DNA from: Lachnoclostridium sp.
GTDB lineage: Bacteria > Bacillota > Clostridia > Lachnospirales > Lachnospiraceae
NCBI GenBank assembly: GCA_023664665.1
Contig: JAMPEY010000019.1
Span: 1-57,812 of the forward strand
DNA: 57,812 nt
Reading direction: 5' to 3'
Shown: piece by piece, positions 16,963 through 26,312 of the stretch
Numbering within the stretch: position 1 is the first letter of the stretch
Layout: the number at the start of each line of letters is the position of its first letter
Notes under the pieces: generated by a model
What the model saw: the letters and a program-made list of their open reading frames with translations, nothing else
What the model was told of the DNA's origin: nothing
Databases searched by the model: none
Translations under genes and position numbers: made by a program

Positions 16963-19807
16963 TTTCCTCAAGCAGCTGCTCAAACTGCTCCATGCTCATC
17001 AGCACTTTTCTGGGTTTCGTCCCTTCCTCTTCGCCCACCACGCCGTAGTCGCACAATTGGTCCATGATTCTCGCCGCCCTGTTAAAGCCTATCTTAAGTA
17101 CCCTCTGAAGCATGCCTATGGACGCCTTATCCTTATCAATGATAAATCTTCCGGCTTCCGCAAAATATTCATCTCTGGAATCTCCGTCCCCGCCCGCTCC
17201 GGAAGCGCCCGATGAAACGGAAATATTTTTCAGTTTCTCCTCCACATCTTCCGCGTAAGTGTTGCCCAGACTCTGATTTTTCAAAAAGTCCACCACATCG
17301 GATACTTCTTTGTCGGACACAAAGGCGCCCTGCACCCTTGCTGGCTTGGTATAGCCCTGAGGATAAAAGAGCATATCACCCTTTCCCAGCAGCTTTTCGG
17401 CTCCGTTCATATCCAGAATGGTGCGGGAATCCACGCCGCTGGATACGGAAAACGCCACACGGCTGGGCATATTCGCCTTGATAAGTCCCGTGATGACATC
17501 CACGCTGGGACGCTGGGTAGCGATGATCAGATGAATGCCCGCCGCTCTGGCAAGCTGCGCCAGACGGCAGATGGATTCCTCCACCTCTCCGGGACAGACC
17601 ATCATCAAGTCCGCCAACTCATCCACAATAATCACTATCTGCGGCAATTTGGCAGGCGCTGTCTCATCACCGCCCTGCCGCATATTCTCTACCTTTTCAT
17701 TGTAACCCTTTAAATCCCTTACATTAAAATCGGCAAACTTCCGATAACGGTCCTCCATCTCGGTAACACCCCAATGAAGCGCCGCCGACGCCTTTTTGGG
17801 ATCCGTCACCACAGGAATCAAAAGATGGGGAATGCCATTGTATACGCTGAGTTCCACCACCTTGGGATCCACCATGATCAGTTTTACCTCATCCGGATGC
17901 GCTTTGTAAAGAATGCTCATAATCAGAGTGTTGATACACACGGATTTACCGGAACCGGTAGCTCCCGCAATCAGCATATGGGGCATCTTGGCAATATCCG
18001 CCACCACGATTTTGCCCGCAATATCCTTCCCCACCGCAAAAGCTATTTTGGAAGGAAATTCTTGAAATTCTTTGCTTTCCAATAAGTCCCTTAATGCCAC
18101 CATCATGTTTTCCTTGTTGGGAACCTCAATGCCGACGGCGGCCTTTCCGGGAATAGGCGCTTCAATACGGATATCCGTAGCAGCCAGATTCAGCTTAATA
18201 TCATCGGAAAGTCCCACTATTTTGGAGACCTTCACACCCTGCTCCGGCTGCAGCTCATAGCGGGTCACACTGGGTCCCTGACTGATATCCGTAACCGTGA
18301 CCTTTACGCCGAAATTATTTAAAGTCTGCTGTAAGCGCATTGCCGTTTCCTTTAATTCTTTAGCGGAATCCCCCGTGGCAGCCTTGCCCTTCTTAAGTCT
18401 TGACAAGGGCGGAAACATGTATTTTGCCGGAGCTTTTTTCTCTTTGCTTGCGGGTTCTATAGCATTCCGGCTCTGAGACCCGCTGCTTTGCGGATTTCCG
18501 TTCCGGGAATTTGCATGCTCCTCCCTGTAATCGGACAGGTTCACCACACCCCGCTTAGTATTTTGAGGCGGCTTTTCTTCCTCATTATCGGATACCGAAG
18601 AGGCAATTTCCTCAGGAACTTGATAAGGCTCTAATTCACTGTCATCTAAGATAAAATTCTTCTGCTCCGGGATATCCTCTCTATGTATGCGGATTTCACT
18701 GATATCTCCGGATTTATCTTCTTTGTATGCGCTCCCACTCGCAATCGGCGCATCCTGCGCATCTTCCTCGGACAGCGTCACCTGATGGGCGCTGCGGATC
18801 TGAATTTTCTCAAAATCAAACACCGGCTGTTGCCTGAAGCTTTCCGGCGTCCGTGTTTCAATGAAAGAAATATTTCCTCCTCCGCCGTCCTCTTCTCCGT
18901 TATATGTAATTTCATGAATATCTTCCGTATGTCTGTCCTCTTGGTTTTTTAAGGAAGTATCCATCATCACGCCCGATACTTTCTTTTCGATCCGAAGAAT
19001 TTTTTCGTTTTCCTTTTCCTCGATGCGAAGTCTCTTTTCTTCTTCCCTGCGCTTGCGCTCTTCCGCCCTGCGCATACGCTCTTCTTCTCTGCGCAGGCGT
19101 TCTTCTTCCTGCTCCCGTCTGCGTATATCGGCATATTCTTTCCGTTTTTCGGCATCCGACGCTTTGCGCTCCCGCCAAAGAGCCTTTCCGCTCTGCATAC
19201 TGCCAAGCAGGGATTTCTCAGTCAGCAAAATAATGCTGACCACCGAACAAAGAAGCACTACCAGAATGGTTCCGAATACTTCCAGATAAGTTTTTAACAG
19301 ATAGGCAAGGCTGCCCGCAATCACTCCGCCGCCCTTTTTACCTTCACTGCATAAGGCATAAACACTGCCCGCATCATACTCGTCCAGACTGACCGCTCCC
19401 TTGGCCAGCAGATCACAGACAACGCCAAGCATTACAAATAAGGCAATTCCCGCCGCCAGTTTCCGCACCGCCGTAGGACTGCCCTCATTCGCAAACCAGA
19501 ACGCCACCGCCAAAAAAAGTAAAGGCGGCACAATATAAGCGCTAAAGCCGAATAAGCCAAAGAGCACTCCGCTGATTGCATCTCCGGCGCCGCCGATAAT
19601 TCCGAAATTGCAGCAAAATAAGAATACTGCCGCTATAAACAGGACAATAAGACTGATTTCACGAAACATTTCACTGTCCCGCTCTGCCTGATATTCGTCC
19701 ATTTCTCTTGTATCATTTTTTGCGGAAGTTCTTTTCCTGCCGCTTGTTTTGTTTGACGCCGTACTCTTCTTGGAAGATGATGTTTTCCTGCCAGATGATG
19801 ATGCCAT
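16955..19807 (-). CDS. ftsK: DNA translocase FtsK/SpoIIIE family
   Basis: About 950 residues from the ATG at 19807 (AGAGAGG site, good spacing; ATG 19813 and TTG 19816 are alternatives). Several membrane helices fill about residues 50-200, followed by a long charged Arg/Glu-rich coiled linker (about 205-270) and an acidic disordered region, then the RecA-like motor with Walker [13 protein letters not shown] and Walker [13 protein letters not shown]. The C-terminal gamma winged helix (about 885-950) includes [18 protein letters not shown] and reads DNA polarity sequences. It pumps chromosomal DNA at the division or sporulation septum. FtsK and SpoIIIE cannot be separated by sequence alone. The stop codon is part of repeat element A. 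Confidence 0.93.
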   Translation of the reverse strand: MASSSGRKTSSSKKSTASNKTSGRKRTSAKNDTREMDEYQAERDSEMFREISLIVLFIAAVFLFCCNFGIIGGAGDAISGVLFGLFGFSAYIVPPLLFLAVAFWFANEGSPTAVRKLAAGIALFVMLGVVCDLLAKGAVSLDEYDAGSVYALCSEGKKGGGVIAGSLAYLLKTYLEVFGTILVVLLCSVVSIILLTEKSLLGSMQSGKALWRERKASDAEKRKEYADIRRREQEEERLRREEERMRRAEERKRREEEKRLRIEEKENEKILRIEKKVSGVMMDTSLKNQEDRHTEDIHEITYNGEEDGGGGNISFIETRTPESFRQQPVFDFEKIQIRSAHQVTLSEEDAQDAPIASGSAYKEDKSGDISEIRIHREDIPEQKNFILDDSELEPYQVPEEIASSVSDNEEEKPPQNTKRGVVNLSDYREEHANSRNGNPQSSGSQSRNAIEPASKEKKAPAKYMFPPLSRLKKGKAATGDSAKELKETAMRLQQTLNNFGVKVTVTDISQGPSVTRYELQPEQGVKVSKIVGLSDDIKLNLAATDIRIEAPIPGKAAVGIEVPNKENMMVALRDLLESKEFQEFPSKIAFAVGKDIAGKIVVADIAKMPHMLIAGATGSGKSVCINTLIMSILYKAHPDEVKLIMVDPKVVELSVYNGIPHLLIPVVTDPKKASAALHWGVTEMEDRYRKFADFNVRDLKGYNEKVENMRQGGDETAPAKLPQIVIIVDELADLMMVCPGEVEESICRLAQLARAAGIHLIIATQRPSVDVITGLIKANMPSRVAFSVSSGVDSRTILDMNGAEKLLGKGDMLFYPQGYTKPARVQGAFVSDKEVSDVVDFLKNQSLGNTYAEDVEEKLKNISVSSGASGAGGDGDSRDEYFAEAGRFIIDKDKASIGMLQRVLKIGFNRAARIMDQLCDYGVVGEEEGTKPRKVLMSMEQFEQLLEEIV

Positions 19808-19859
19808 CTTCATCAACCTCTCTTCTTAACATTATCCATTAAGTATATCATTTTTTACC

Positions 19860-20672
19860 TTATTTGTCACTATCAAAACCCGAATTTTGCAAAGCCGCGG
19901 CATCAATCATCTCATGCAGTTTTTTAATGGCCTTGTCCACTCCGCCCACTTCATCAATGATTCCCTTTTTTACGGTTTCTTCTCCCACGAGAATGGTTCC
20001 CACATCCTTCGTTAAAACGCCGGTCTCCATCATCAGCTCTTCAAACTTTTTTTGCTCAATCCGGCAGTGCTGGCATACAAATCCGGTAATGCGGTCCTGT
20101 ATGGATTTAAAATAATCAAAGGTCTGCGGCACGCCGATAACGGTTCCGTTCATGCGCACCGGATGAATCACCATGGTTCCCGTAGGCACAATAAAAGAAT
20201 AATCCGTGCTCACCGCAATGGGAACTCCTATGGAGTGACTTCCTCCAAGCACCAGGGATACCGTCGGCTTGCTTAAGGATGCCACCATCTCCGCAATGGC
20301 AAGCCCAGCCTCCACATCTCCACCCATGGTGTTTAACAATACCAACACTCCCTTGATTTCCTTACTGTCCTCGATTGCCGCAAGCTGTGGTAAGATATGT
20401 TCATATTTTGTTGTTTTAGAATTACTAGAAAGATTATCGTGTCCTTCTACTTCTCCTATAATTGTGAGCAAATGAATTTCCTGATGCTCTTTATTTTCGT
20501 TTAAAGTCACCTGTCCCGTCTGCTCAATGCGTTCATCCCTGTGCTTTTCCGCCTCAATCTGCTTATCTTTATCCCGTTCCCCGTCCTGACTGCCTTTCTC
20601 CTGTGTCCTCACCGCCCGGTTCTCTTTTCCGGGTCTTCGGATTTCTTTTCCGGTTTCCTGTTTTTCCTGCAT
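19860..20672 (-). CDS. tepA: ClpP-like serine protease, TepA type
   Basis: 270 residues. The first 55 or so are highly charged Lys/Glu/Gln and probably disordered. The rest is a ClpP/crotonase fold with the catalytic serine in LGGSHSIGVPIAV and a histidine in MVIHPVRMNG. Homologues (TepA, YmfB) are non-ATP-dependent ClpP-like proteases, linked in Bacillus to protein translocation and to clearing spore SASP proteins. It ends 53 bases before ftsK, and this ClpP-like gene upstream of ftsK/spoIIIE is an arrangement known from Bacillus. The ribosome site GGAGGATTAAT follows a GCCGCC/GGCGGC leader hairpin. Confidence 0.85.
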   Translation of the reverse strand: MQEKQETGKEIRRPGKENRAVRTQEKGSQDGERDKDKQIEAEKHRDERIEQTGQVTLNENKEHQEIHLLTIIGEVEGHDNLSSNSKTTKYEHILPQLAAIEDSKEIKGVLVLLNTMGGDVEAGLAIAEMVASLSKPTVSLVLGGSHSIGVPIAVSTDYSFIVPTGTMVIHPVRMNGTVIGVPQTFDYFKSIQDRITGFVCQHCRIEQKKFEELMMETGVLTKDVGTILVGEETVKKGIIDEVGGVDKAIKKLHEMIDAAALQNSGFDSDK

Positions 20673-20705
20673 ATTAATCCTCCATTCCGCCGCCTTTCAG
20701 TTGGC

Positions 20706-20733
20706 GGCACAAATAGGCAGTGTGAAACTTAAT
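20706..20733. other. Intergenic border between element B and the tepA leader
   Basis: Joins the tepA leader hairpin (GCCGCC/GGCGGC around 20689-20709) to the outer arm of element B. The tract TTTGTGCCGCC read on the minus strand recurs upstream of the gene at 48341, and a shorter TTGTGCCGC form recurs in elements A and G. Confidence 0.45.
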
Positions 20734-20805
20734 ATATCTTAGGCAGTGTTTAAAGAGGGGTGTTTACACACCCTCTTGCTGCCTTAGATATATTTTTCAC
20801 ACTAG
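20719..20805 (-). repeat. CTAAG hairpin element B
   Basis: Between the GT-C-like gene and tepA. On the minus strand TAGTGTGA at one end pairs with TCACACT at the other; the middle stem is AATATATC/GATATATT, the core is CTAAGGCAG/CTGCCTAAG with the A-A mismatch, and the tip is an inner GC-rich hairpin (AAGAGGG/CCCTCTT). The 3' arm has the extra AAG. It follows a separate classic terminator (20815-20851), so it is not needed for termination. Confidence 0.8.
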
Positions 20806-20814
20806 ATGCCTTAG

Positions 20815-20851
20815 AAAAAGACGGTATAGAAAAGCCTATACCGTCCTTTTT
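20815..20851. terminator. Bidirectional rho-independent terminator
   Basis: GACGGTATAG (20820-20829), 6-base loop, CTATACCGTC (20836-20845), flanked by AAAAA on the left and TTTTT on the right. On the minus strand it ends the GT2/GT-C transcript. Confidence 0.92.
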
Positions 20852-20885
20852 AGTATTTCTCATATTTGATTAACTATTCAAAATC

Positions 20886-22391
20886 TTAAATATCAAAATC
20901 ATCGCCGTCCTTCACTTCATAATCAAAATCCATCGCCTTATGTGCTTTCTTCTTCGGCAAAGGAAGCGGATTCTCCAAAAGCTTCACTTCTCTGGTTTTT
21001 CCTTCAAATTCTACCGTCACGACGCCGCCTTCCCTATTTTCTCCGACTCCCATAACTTCTTTTCCTTCCTCTTTGTTCTTCTGACTTTTTTGCGCCGTCT
21101 CCGGCTTTCCCACGCCGGCATTCGCTCTGCGGCTCCGCTTTTCCTCTTCGTTTTCCGCTATCTGCCTGATTTTAAAGATATTGGAAATACCTACTCCTGC
21201 CATTCCTGCCATAAACAAGTAGCACCAGCGCAAGCCCTTTACCTCCTGCGTAGGTATTTGAAAAAAAACCAGCGCAAGGGCTGCCAAAGTCACGGGCACC
21301 CAGATTTCCAATTCGTCAGACCAATGGTTGCACCAGAAACTGAAAATGCCAAAGGTCATAAGGCACAATAAAATAATAATATCAAATCCTACATTTTCCA
21401 TGGATGCAAGGAAAGAAGCATCATAAATGCCCGGCTTATAAAGATTTCCCATTGCCGCCAGAACATCCCCGGGACGGTTCCCGCAAAAAAAGGAATCCGC
21501 AAAAAGCGCTGCTCCAAATCCGCACAAAGCTCCCGATAATGTTGTCAGAAACAGAATGGTCTTTTTCTTTAAATTGTTTTCTTCCTCGGTTTTTCCTATC
21601 AGAAAAATACCGACGGCAAAAAATAACAGAGTAATCCCCATCACATCCAGATAGCTTATCAGCCCTGTAAAAATTCCGGTAAACAGCCATTTTGCCGCTG
21701 TCTGACGGTCTGACTTTAAGCAAAATGCCAAAAGCAACAACACCGCGCTATACAGAAACAAAAAAAGGATTTCCGGGGACAGATTCAATGCCTGAATACG
21801 CACAGACGGCGAAAATACGCCAAACAAGAGCACCATAAACGCCGAAATCCGACCCGACAGCCTGCGCACCGCAAGATAGAGTACCGCAAACGCCAAAGAC
21901 AGCAGACCTATCTGTAGCCAATACCCGGCTTTTATCATATTGCCAAAGAATACAAACACCAGATGAAGCAGCCCCACATATACATTGGTAATCCCATGGG
22001 GCGTTCGGTGAAACCCTCCGTTACTGACAACCTTTGCCATATCAAAATAACGGCTTTGCTCCGAAGCCGAAAATACCCCTGCCGCCGGAACCGCTGCGGA
22101 CACCAGCAGAACAATCAGCACTCCCACACATTCCACAATCCGGCGTTTTGCTTTACTCTGTCCGTCCCTGCCAAATGTGCCAAAGGTAATTTTATCCGCT
22201 ATCCGGTGGTAGAAATACCACACCAAAAACGCCTCCACCGACATAAAAGCCACGCACACCAAAACGCCGATATAAAGGGGATAACCTTTTTCCATACAGG
22301 AAGCCGCAAGGAGAATCCCCAGACTGACCCCCGTGATAATGGCATATATAAACCACAACACATATCCGAATTTGCTCTTTGTCCAAATCAT
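20886..22391 (-). CDS. Polytopic membrane protein, GT-C glycosyltransferase-like
   Basis: 501 residues. About ten hydrophobic helices fill residues 8-410, followed by a charged cytoplasmic tail of about 85 residues ending DYEVKDGDDFDI. There is no certain catalytic motif, but the size, helix pattern and position 12 bases after a polyprenyl-phosphate GT2 gene suggest a GT-C enzyme that uses the lipid-linked sugar made by its partner. It could be a flippase or an assembly protein instead. Low-identity family; assignment is by context. Confidence 0.6.
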   Translation of the reverse strand: MIWTKSKFGYVLWFIYAIITGVSLGILLAASCMEKGYPLYIGVLVCVAFMSVEAFLVWYFYHRIADKITFGTFGRDGQSKAKRRIVECVGVLIVLLVSAAVPAAGVFSASEQSRYFDMAKVVSNGGFHRTPHGITNVYVGLLHLVFVFFGNMIKAGYWLQIGLLSLAFAVLYLAVRRLSGRISAFMVLLFGVFSPSVRIQALNLSPEILFLFLYSAVLLLLAFCLKSDRQTAAKWLFTGIFTGLISYLDVMGITLLFFAVGIFLIGKTEEENNLKKKTILFLTTLSGALCGFGAALFADSFFCGNRPGDVLAAMGNLYKPGIYDASFLASMENVGFDIIILLCLMTFGIFSFWCNHWSDELEIWVPVTLAALALVFFQIPTQEVKGLRWCYLFMAGMAGVGISNIFKIRQIAENEEEKRSRRANAGVGKPETAQKSQKNKEEGKEVMGVGENREGGVVTVEFEGKTREVKLLENPLPLPKKKAHKAMDFDYEVKDGDDFDI

Positions 22392-22403
22392 CTTACAGAT
22401 AAC

Positions 22404-23393
22404 CTATGCATCCTCTTCCGTTGTCAGCGTTTCTGCCGTCAGCTTCTCTGCTGTCAACACCTTTTCAATATTGTATCTGGGCCTGTGCTTCACTTCAATA
22501 TATATCTTGCCGATATACTGCCCTACCAGACCGATGGCAAGAAGCTGTACGCCTCCCAAAAACCAGATGGATAAAATCAGGGAAGTCCATCCCGGCACCG
22601 TCTGTCCCGTAAAATAAGAAATCAGGGCATAAATAGCGGCGAGAACCGATGCGATAACAATAAACATTCCCAGCCCCAATATCATGGTAATCGGCTTTAC
22701 GCTAAAAGAAGAAATGCCGTTAAATGCCAGCGCAAGCATCTTTTTTAAAGGATATTTGGATTCACCCGCCACGCGCTCCTTGCGGTCATAATATACCATG
22801 TCCGTCTGATAACCGATAAGGGGCATCATCCCCCTTAAAAACAGGTTTGTCTCCTTATAGAGGGAAAACTGTTCCACAGCGCGCTTTGACATCAAACGGA
22901 AATCCGCATGGTTATATATGGTTTTTACCCCCATCAGTTCCATCACTTTATAAAATCCCTGAGCCGTAGTACGCTTAAAGAAAGTATCTGTCTTTCTCTC
23001 TTTCCTGACGCCGTACACGATATCATTCCCTGCATGGAATTTGTCTATCATTTCCTCAATCACGGCAATGTCATCCTGCAAGTCCGCATCAATGGAAACC
23101 GTCACATCACTCATATCCTTGGCTGTGATAAGCCCTGCCGTCAGGGCAAACTGATGCCCCACATTTCCCGCAAGGTTCACTCCTCTTACCTGAACGGGAT
23201 GTGCCTTATGCTCTTCTTCGATCAACTCCCATGTCCGGTCCTTGCTTCCGTCATTCACAAATAAGAGAAAGCTGTCTTTTGCAATCTTTCCCTTGCCCGC
23301 CAAATCATTCAAAACACCCCTAAGCGCCTCGGAAGCAATCTTTAACACTTCCTCCTCATTATAACAGGGAATCACAATCGCAAGTTTATCCAT
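22404..23393 (-). CDS. Polyprenyl-phosphate glycosyltransferase, GT2 (DPM1/GtrB-like)
   Basis: 329 residues. GT-A fold with IPCYNEEEVL, NDGSKDRTWELI, the metal-binding SIDADLQDD and acceptor region DFRLMSKRAVEQF, then two membrane helices at about residues 230-255 and 265-295. It transfers a sugar from a nucleotide donor to undecaprenyl phosphate on the cytoplasmic face of the membrane; the sugar is unknown. It is translated from a GGAGGATTTAG ribosome site downstream of repeat element C and partnered with the polytopic gene that follows. Confidence 0.85.
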   Translation of the reverse strand: MDKLAIVIPCYNEEEVLKIASEALRGVLNDLAGKGKIAKDSFLLFVNDGSKDRTWELIEEEHKAHPVQVRGVNLAGNVGHQFALTAGLITAKDMSDVTVSIDADLQDDIAVIEEMIDKFHAGNDIVYGVRKERKTDTFFKRTTAQGFYKVMELMGVKTIYNHADFRLMSKRAVEQFSLYKETNLFLRGMMPLIGYQTDMVYYDRKERVAGESKYPLKKMLALAFNGISSFSVKPITMILGLGMFIVIASVLAAIYALISYFTGQTVPGWTSLILSIWFLGGVQLLAIGLVGQYIGKIYIEVKHRPRYNIEKVLTAEKLTAETLTTEEDA

Positions 23394-23422
23394 CTAAATC
23401 CTCCATGCTGCTCTATTCTCCG

Positions 23423-23508
23423 GCGTGAGATTTAGTACTTCTTAGGCTGCAACACCGCCTTTGCGAAACTGCCCATTGGCATGAGCTTTAGAAGTACTTC
23501 TCACGCTA
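23423..23508 (-). repeat. CTAAG hairpin element C, supplying the yebC stop codon
   Basis: On the minus strand the element starts TAGCGTGAG, and that TAG (23506-23508) is the yebC stop codon. CGTGAGAAGTACT pairs with AGTAC-TAAA-TCTCACG, leaving TAAA unpaired in the 3' arm. The core arms carry CTAAA and CTAAG, with the same A-A mismatch as elements A and B. A small TGCC/GGGCA hairpin sits in the loop. Confidence 0.78.
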
Positions 23509-24234
23509 GTCGTCCCAATTGTGGTACACTGCCTGTACATCATCATCAGCATCCAGCAAATCCAATATTCTCTGAAGATTCTTGACTGCCGTCTCGTCGG
23601 TAAGCTCCACATAGTTCTGAGGAATCATGGTTACTTCCGCATTTAACATGGGAATGCCCGCGTCTTCCAGAGCCTTGCGCACTTCCTCGAAACCGTCCGG
23701 GTCCGTAAGCACCTCATAGCTTTCCTCTTCCTCCGAAAAATCCTCCGCTCCCGCATCCAGAGCAAGCATCATCAAATCATCGGCTTCCATGTCGCACTCT
23801 TCTTTATCAATGATAATCTGACCCTTCTTGTCAAACATAAATGACACGCAGCCGGGCGTTCCGATATTGCCCTGTCCCTTGGTAAATGCGCTTCTTACAT
23901 TGGCTGCGGTACGGTTTTTATTGTCGGTAAGGGCATCCACAATCACCGCAATGCCGCTCGGTCCGTATCCCTCATATGTAACATACTCATAATTGACATT
24001 GCCCACATCTCCGGCAGCCTTCTTAATGCCTCTCTCGATAGTATCATTGGGCATATTGTTTGCTTTTGCCTTTGCAATAACCGTTGCAAGCTTAAAATTA
24101 TTCGCAGGGTCGGGACCGCCCTCTTTCACGGCAACGGCAATCTCGCGGCCGATAATGGTAAAAATTTTGCCCTTTGCGGCGTCATTTTTTTCCTTTTTAT
24201 GCTTAATATTTGCAAATTTTGAATGTCCTGACAT
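23506..24234 (-). CDS. yebC: YebC/PmpR-family protein
   Basis: 242 residues from the ATG at 24234 (GAGGAAAAAG site; starts [18 protein letters not shown], the family signature). YebC proteins act as transcription regulators (PmpR) and, as shown for some members, help ribosomes through difficult proline stretches. Landmarks are GRPDP-type [29 protein letters not shown] and the C-terminal [10 protein letters not shown]. It has its own promoter (24316-24344). The stop codon comes from repeat element C. Confidence 0.95.
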   Translation of the reverse strand: MSGHSKFANIKHKKEKNDAAKGKIFTIIGREIAVAVKEGGPDPANNFKLATVIAKAKANNMPNDTIERGIKKAAGDVGNVNYEYVTYEGYGPSGIAVIVDALTDNKNRTAANVRSAFTKGQGNIGTPGCVSFMFDKKGQIIIDKEECDMEADDLMMLALDAGAEDFSEEEESYEVLTDPDGFEEVRKALEDAGIPMLNAEVTMIPQNYVELTDETAVKNLQRILDLLDADDDVQAVYHNWDD

Positions 24235-24265
24235 CTTTTTCCTCATTTCTGCGCTTATGCCGCGC
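24234..24265 (-). promoter_or_regulatory. Hairpin-ribosome site leader of yebC
   Basis: TGCGC/GCGCA hairpin followed by AGAAATGAGGAAAAAG and the ATG. The same hairpin-AGAAATGAGGAAAAA arrangement precedes nfnB (11714-11745). Confidence 0.5.
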
Positions 24266-24315
24266 AATTTTGTATTTGCAGCCATTCAGAGCCATAGCCC
24301 TGACAGCTACCATTT

Positions 24316-24344
24316 ATCATAGCATTATTTCGGATTTTATTCAA
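24316..24344 (-). promoter_or_regulatory. Sigma-A promoter of yebC
   Basis: TTGAAT (24339-24344), 17 bases, TATGAT (24316-24321) on the minus strand. Confidence 0.7.
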
Positions 24345-24357
24345 GTGTATAAAGCCA

Positions 24358-24383
24358 TGACTGCGGCAATTGACTGCGGCAAT
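24358..24383. repeat. 13-base tandem repeat
   Basis: TGACTGCGGCAAT twice in tandem (24358-24370 and 24371-24383), then a degenerate third copy (TGACCAGCGGCAAA). It lies between cnnm and yebC, upstream of the yebC promoter. Confidence 0.75.
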
Positions 24384-24433
24384 GACCAGCGGCAAACGCT
24401 CCGCATTAGCCGGCTCGAAAAGTTTTTATGCAT

Positions 24434-25837
24434 CTACATCGCTTCCGACACGACCTGTTCCTCCGGGTTTTTTGCATCTTCCGAAGCCTCCTCCGGCAGC
24501 TTTGTCACAAGCACTCTGGAAATCACCTTATTTTCCACAGAGAGGATTTTGAAATTATAGCCGGATAAATCCACATCAAATTCTTCATCGGGCTCGGGTA
24601 TCTTGTCCATCTTGAAAATCAGATAGCCGTTCAAGGTGTCAAACTCCTCGCTGTCAAATTTGATGGCAAACCGCTCTTCCAGTTCCTCTAAGGGGGTGGT
24701 GCCTTCAATCACATATTCATCCTCGCCCCGCTCCTCGATATATTTCTTGTCCTCGTCATATTCATCCTGAATGTTACCGACGATTTCCTCCAGAATATCT
24801 TCCATGGCAACCAGTCCGTCCGTCTGCCCATACTCGTCCACCACAATCACCATCTGTAACTTCTTCTGCTGCATTTCGTGGAACAGCTCGTCGATATTCT
24901 TGGTCCGGGGCACAAAATACGGCTCTCTCAAAAGCCCCTCAAGCTGCGCCACGGGGGAATTTAACTTCTCGTCCTCCCTGTGAAAGCGCATGGCATCCTT
25001 TAAGTGCAGGATTCCTATGATATGGTCAATATTTTCTTCATAGACGGGATAACGACTGTTTTTACCCTCCAAAACATAAGCAATGGCATCCTGTAACATC
25101 ATACTGCCGTCAATGGCATCTATCTTGTTGCGGTGGGTCATGATATTCTGGGCTTCCTTGTCCCCAAACTCGAAGATATTGGATATCATTTCCGCTTCGC
25201 TTGCCTGAATGATTCCCTGCTCATGTCCTTCAATCACCATGTCAATGATTTCTTCTTCTGTCACATCATTGTCATTGCCATTGTCTCTGACTCCGAATAC
25301 AAACAAAATCCCGTTTGCCGTAGCCGTCACCAGACCGGTAAGAGGTTTTAAAAGCCCCATAATTACAATCACGGGAGTGATACATGCATATGCCCACTTT
25401 TCCGGAATCCTTGCCGCGATTTTCTTTGGCAGCAGCACCCCGAAGGTAAGCAGTATGTACAAAAATGCCAGCAGGGCTATTATTGTGGCAGCTCCTGCTA
25501 CCACCACCGCAGGCAATTTGGCAAGGGGCCTGCTCATCTGTGCCAATGCTCTAAAGGCTTTTGTGATTGTGCTCAGCCAGATTCCCAGACAAAAAGCCCC
25601 CATGACAACATTATTCAGATTGACCACCAACTGCAGGGTATTGATGTACTCTGACGGATTCTCAATGATTTTTAAAAGGCGTCCGGATTTTTTATCCTTA
25701 TCCTCTTTGGCTTTTTTCTCTATCTCCTTTTCGTTTAAATTGGCGATAGCCATATCAAATCCATAGAAAAATACATCAATCAATATCAACAATAGAAAAA
25801 AGATAATACTAGCAGTAGGTCCACTGTCATCGTCCAT
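24434..25837 (-). CDS. CNNM/CorC-family (hemolysin-type) membrane transport protein
   Basis: 467 residues. CNNM (DUF21) membrane domain with about four helices at residues 5-190, a pair of CBS domains (about 220-345), and a C-terminal CorC_HlyC domain (about 375-450). Family members export or regulate Mg2+/Co2+; the old name hemolysin is not supported by function here. It has its own promoter at 25871-25899. It follows mazF in the same orientation, an arrangement that may be fortuitous. Confidence 0.9.
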   Translation of the reverse strand: MDDDSGPTASIIFFLLLILIDVFFYGFDMAIANLNEKEIEKKAKEDKDKKSGRLLKIIENPSEYINTLQLVVNLNNVVMGAFCLGIWLSTITKAFRALAQMSRPLAKLPAVVVAGAATIIALLAFLYILLTFGVLLPKKIAARIPEKWAYACITPVIVIMGLLKPLTGLVTATANGILFVFGVRDNGNDNDVTEEEIIDMVIEGHEQGIIQASEAEMISNIFEFGDKEAQNIMTHRNKIDAIDGSMMLQDAIAYVLEGKNSRYPVYEENIDHIIGILHLKDAMRFHREDEKLNSPVAQLEGLLREPYFVPRTKNIDELFHEMQQKKLQMVIVVDEYGQTDGLVAMEDILEEIVGNIQDEYDEDKKYIEERGEDEYVIEGTTPLEELEERFAIKFDSEEFDTLNGYLIFKMDKIPEPDEEFDVDLSGYNFKILSVENKVISRVLVTKLPEEASEDAKNPEEQVVSEAM

Positions 25838-25870
25838 TTTTCACATTCCTCTCTTTTGCGATTTTCCCTA

Positions 25871-25899
25871 AATATAACATCTTCTTGTAATTTCGTCAA
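25871..25899 (-). promoter_or_regulatory. Sigma-A promoter of the CNNM gene
   Basis: TTGACG (25894-25899), 17 bases, TATATT (25871-25876) on the minus strand, between the mazF stop and the CNNM start. Confidence 0.75.
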
Positions 25900-25908
25900 G
25901 GACTGAGA

Positions 25909-26250
25909 TTATGTATCCAACTCCAGACTAATCATCAGTGCATGATTCACCTTTCTCATAATATCGCCGTCTAAATGGCATACCTTATCCTTAAGCCTCT
26001 TTTTGTCTATGGTCCGCAGCTGTTCCAAAAGCACCACGGAATCCTTATCCATATCATAAAGAGTTGCATTCAGTTCAATATGGGTGGGCAGCTTCGCCTT
26101 ATTCATCTTAGAGGTAATGGCTGCGCAGATAACCGTAGGGCTGTGCTTGTTGCCCACATCATTCTGGATGATGAGCACCGGACGGATGCCTCCCTGTTCC
26201 GAACCCACTACCGGCCGTAAATCTGCATAATAAACATCTCCTCTTCTCAT
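25909..26250 (-). CDS. mazF: MazF/EndoA-type endoribonuclease toxin, no adjacent antitoxin
   Basis: 113 residues from the ATG at 26250 (GGAGG five bases upstream; ATG 26262 lies upstream of that site). CcdB/PemK fold with [31 protein letters not shown], close to Bacillus EndoA. It cleaves single-stranded mRNA. In Bacillus the antitoxin gene endoAI lies between alr and endoA; here the 62 bases between alr and mazF have room for none. The antitoxin may be elsewhere or the toxin may be tamed in another way. Confidence 0.88.
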   Translation of the reverse strand: MRRGDVYYADLRPVVGSEQGGIRPVLIIQNDVGNKHSPTVICAAITSKMNKAKLPTHIELNATLYDMDKDSVVLLEQLRTIDKKRLKDKVCHLDGDIMRKVNHALMISLELDT

Positions 26251-26312
26251 TTTTACCTCCACTTGGAAATCTTTTCAGAGAGTATTGCCGATTTATCCGG
26301 AGGTATTCAACT

